The notes under the pieces: generated by a model
What the model saw: only the letters and a program-made list of their open reading frames with translations
Told to the model about the DNA's origin: nothing
The model's database searches: none
Assembly (NCBI GenBank): GCA_016165875.1
Contig: JABBOT010000022.1
Span: 4,986,844-5,050,843 of the forward strand
Origin: Acanthopleura granulata
Taxonomy: Eukaryota > Mollusca > Polyplacophora > Chitonida > Chitonidae
DNA: 64,000 bases
Direction of reading: 5' to 3'
Position numbers and translations under genes: made by a program
In this document: positions 63,142-64,000 of the stretch, piece by piece
Layout: every line of letters starts with the position of its first letter
Numbering within the stretch: position 1 is the first letter of the stretch

Positions 63142-63725
63142 ATGGATTTCATGTCGAAATCAGAGAGCGACATTAACACAACTCTTAACCGATTAGAAAG
63201 AAACCAAACTGACTTTGCTCACCGTTCGTCATCAGTGGAAAATAAACAACAAAAAATTCAGGAAGTCGTCGAAACTACTGAAAATGAACTTACAAATATC
63301 GAACAAAAACTTACAGCGAAGATGAGCGAAACGCGCGAGGTCCAATGCCATGATAAAGATTTGGACAAATGTAATCAACCACTAACTGAGAGAGTCCTAG
63401 ACCAAGTATGCTATAGTAGATCCGTCAGTGTGCGTTTTGAGGGATTTGAGGAACACCCTGGAGAGAATGTATTGTCAATAATTCAATCAGTGATTAAAGA
63501 CAATCTCCAGCTATCGTAGGCCGAAATATTAACTGCCCATAGAGTAGACCCACATAAGGGAGGTCGAACACGGCATATCATCATTAAATTTCTTTACAAG
63601 TCAGAAAGACGCGATGTACACTTAAAGGCGAAAACTCTTCTGAAGGACAGTCAATATCCGTGACGTCATACCAGAAATCAGACAGAAAAAAGAACTTATT
63701 CAGGGACTATATGAATCTGTCTTAT
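63142..63725 (+). pseudogene. L1-type LINE ORF1 relic (coiled coil plus RNA-binding region), broken
   Basis: The first 125 codons have a heptad-like coiled coil (NTTLNRLERNQTDF, then KQQKIQEVVETTENEL...IEQKL), then SRSVSVRFEGFEEHPGENV, typical of the nucleic-acid-binding part of L1-like ORF1 proteins. An in-frame TAG (63517-63519) interrupts it, the same frame resumes with AEILTAHRVD and HIIIKFLYKSERRD, then a frameshift near 63660 leads to DVIPEIRQKKELIQG. ORF1 proteins coat LINE RNA. No RT (ORF2) follows within the window. Confidence 0.7.
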
Positions 63726-63729
63726 AAAG

Positions 63730-64000
63730 CTTATAATAGCTTGTCTTACTAAATGCATACAGAAACCTTCTCTTTGTTCATATGAATGGATAACATGTCT
63801 TACGGGATTTTACTCTTTTTGCGCAAACTGTATTTCATGTCATGTAACATGACAAGGTAGGACGACGTGACTGTCATCTTTAACTGGGGTACTAGTTACG
63901 AAACCTTCTTGAATATGTTATTGTTTAAAGGCCCGTGGAAGGTTGCCACAAGTATAAGAATTACTATGCTATTTTTGTGAATAGGTCTCCATATCTATAA
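63730..64000. other. window end, nothing supported
   Basis: AT-rich sequence after the LINE ORF1 relic. No reverse-transcriptase-like frame is visible before the window ends. Confidence 0.5.

Overview
The window is animal nuclear DNA, most likely from a mollusc or a close lophotrochozoan relative. The genes are split by GT-AG introns, and about 13 copies or fragments of a tRNA-headed SINE with an (AAAT)n tail are scattered through it. I associate this SINE from memory with bivalve and gastropod genomes. Minisatellites and relics of non-LTR retrotransposons fill much of the non-coding sequence. The species cannot be fixed from the sequence alone.

Layout. (1) 74-2859, minus strand: the 5' end of a NUP153-like nucleoporin gene (three exons; the rest lies beyond base 1). 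(2) About 3.0-9.9 kb: intergenic, with a 60-bp-arm hairpin element at 8173-8332. (3) 10.66-40.67 kb, plus strand: the most unusual locus. Eight ATG-initiated open exons, spread over about 24 kb, each end at a 5' splice site in phase 2. A constant block of four exons (37728-40674) begins with a 3' splice site in the matching phase. This looks like a cluster of alternative first coding exons giving one 228-residue C-terminal protein eight or more different N-termini. I do not recognise the protein family. Its introns hold a 1.4-kb minisatellite of splice-site-like units, a 29-bp minisatellite, a retrotransposon relic and SINEs. (4) 40.7-47.2 kb: a 22-bp tandem array, probably in the 3'UTR, then intergenic DNA and a decayed array of about 100-bp units. 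(5) 47268-47732, minus strand: an intronless profilin-like gene with an N-terminal extension. (6) 50445-53030 (minus) and 56459-59145 (plus): a head-to-head inverted pair of alpha-tubulin genes encoding what appears to be the same 451-residue protein. Exons, UTRs and core promoters are alike, but the introns look unrelated. A small signal-peptide-like ORF (55906-56232, minus) sits just upstream of the plus copy. (7) 59.3-64 kb: intergenic, with a fold-back repeat, a 30-bp array, a SINE and a broken LINE ORF1.

The genes do not form one pathway, although profilin and tubulin are both cytoskeletal. Exon borders were read by eye from splice signals and reading-frame phase. The tubulin models are near certain, NUP153 and profilin are well supported, and the alternative-first-exon gene is a strong inference that needs transcript evidence.
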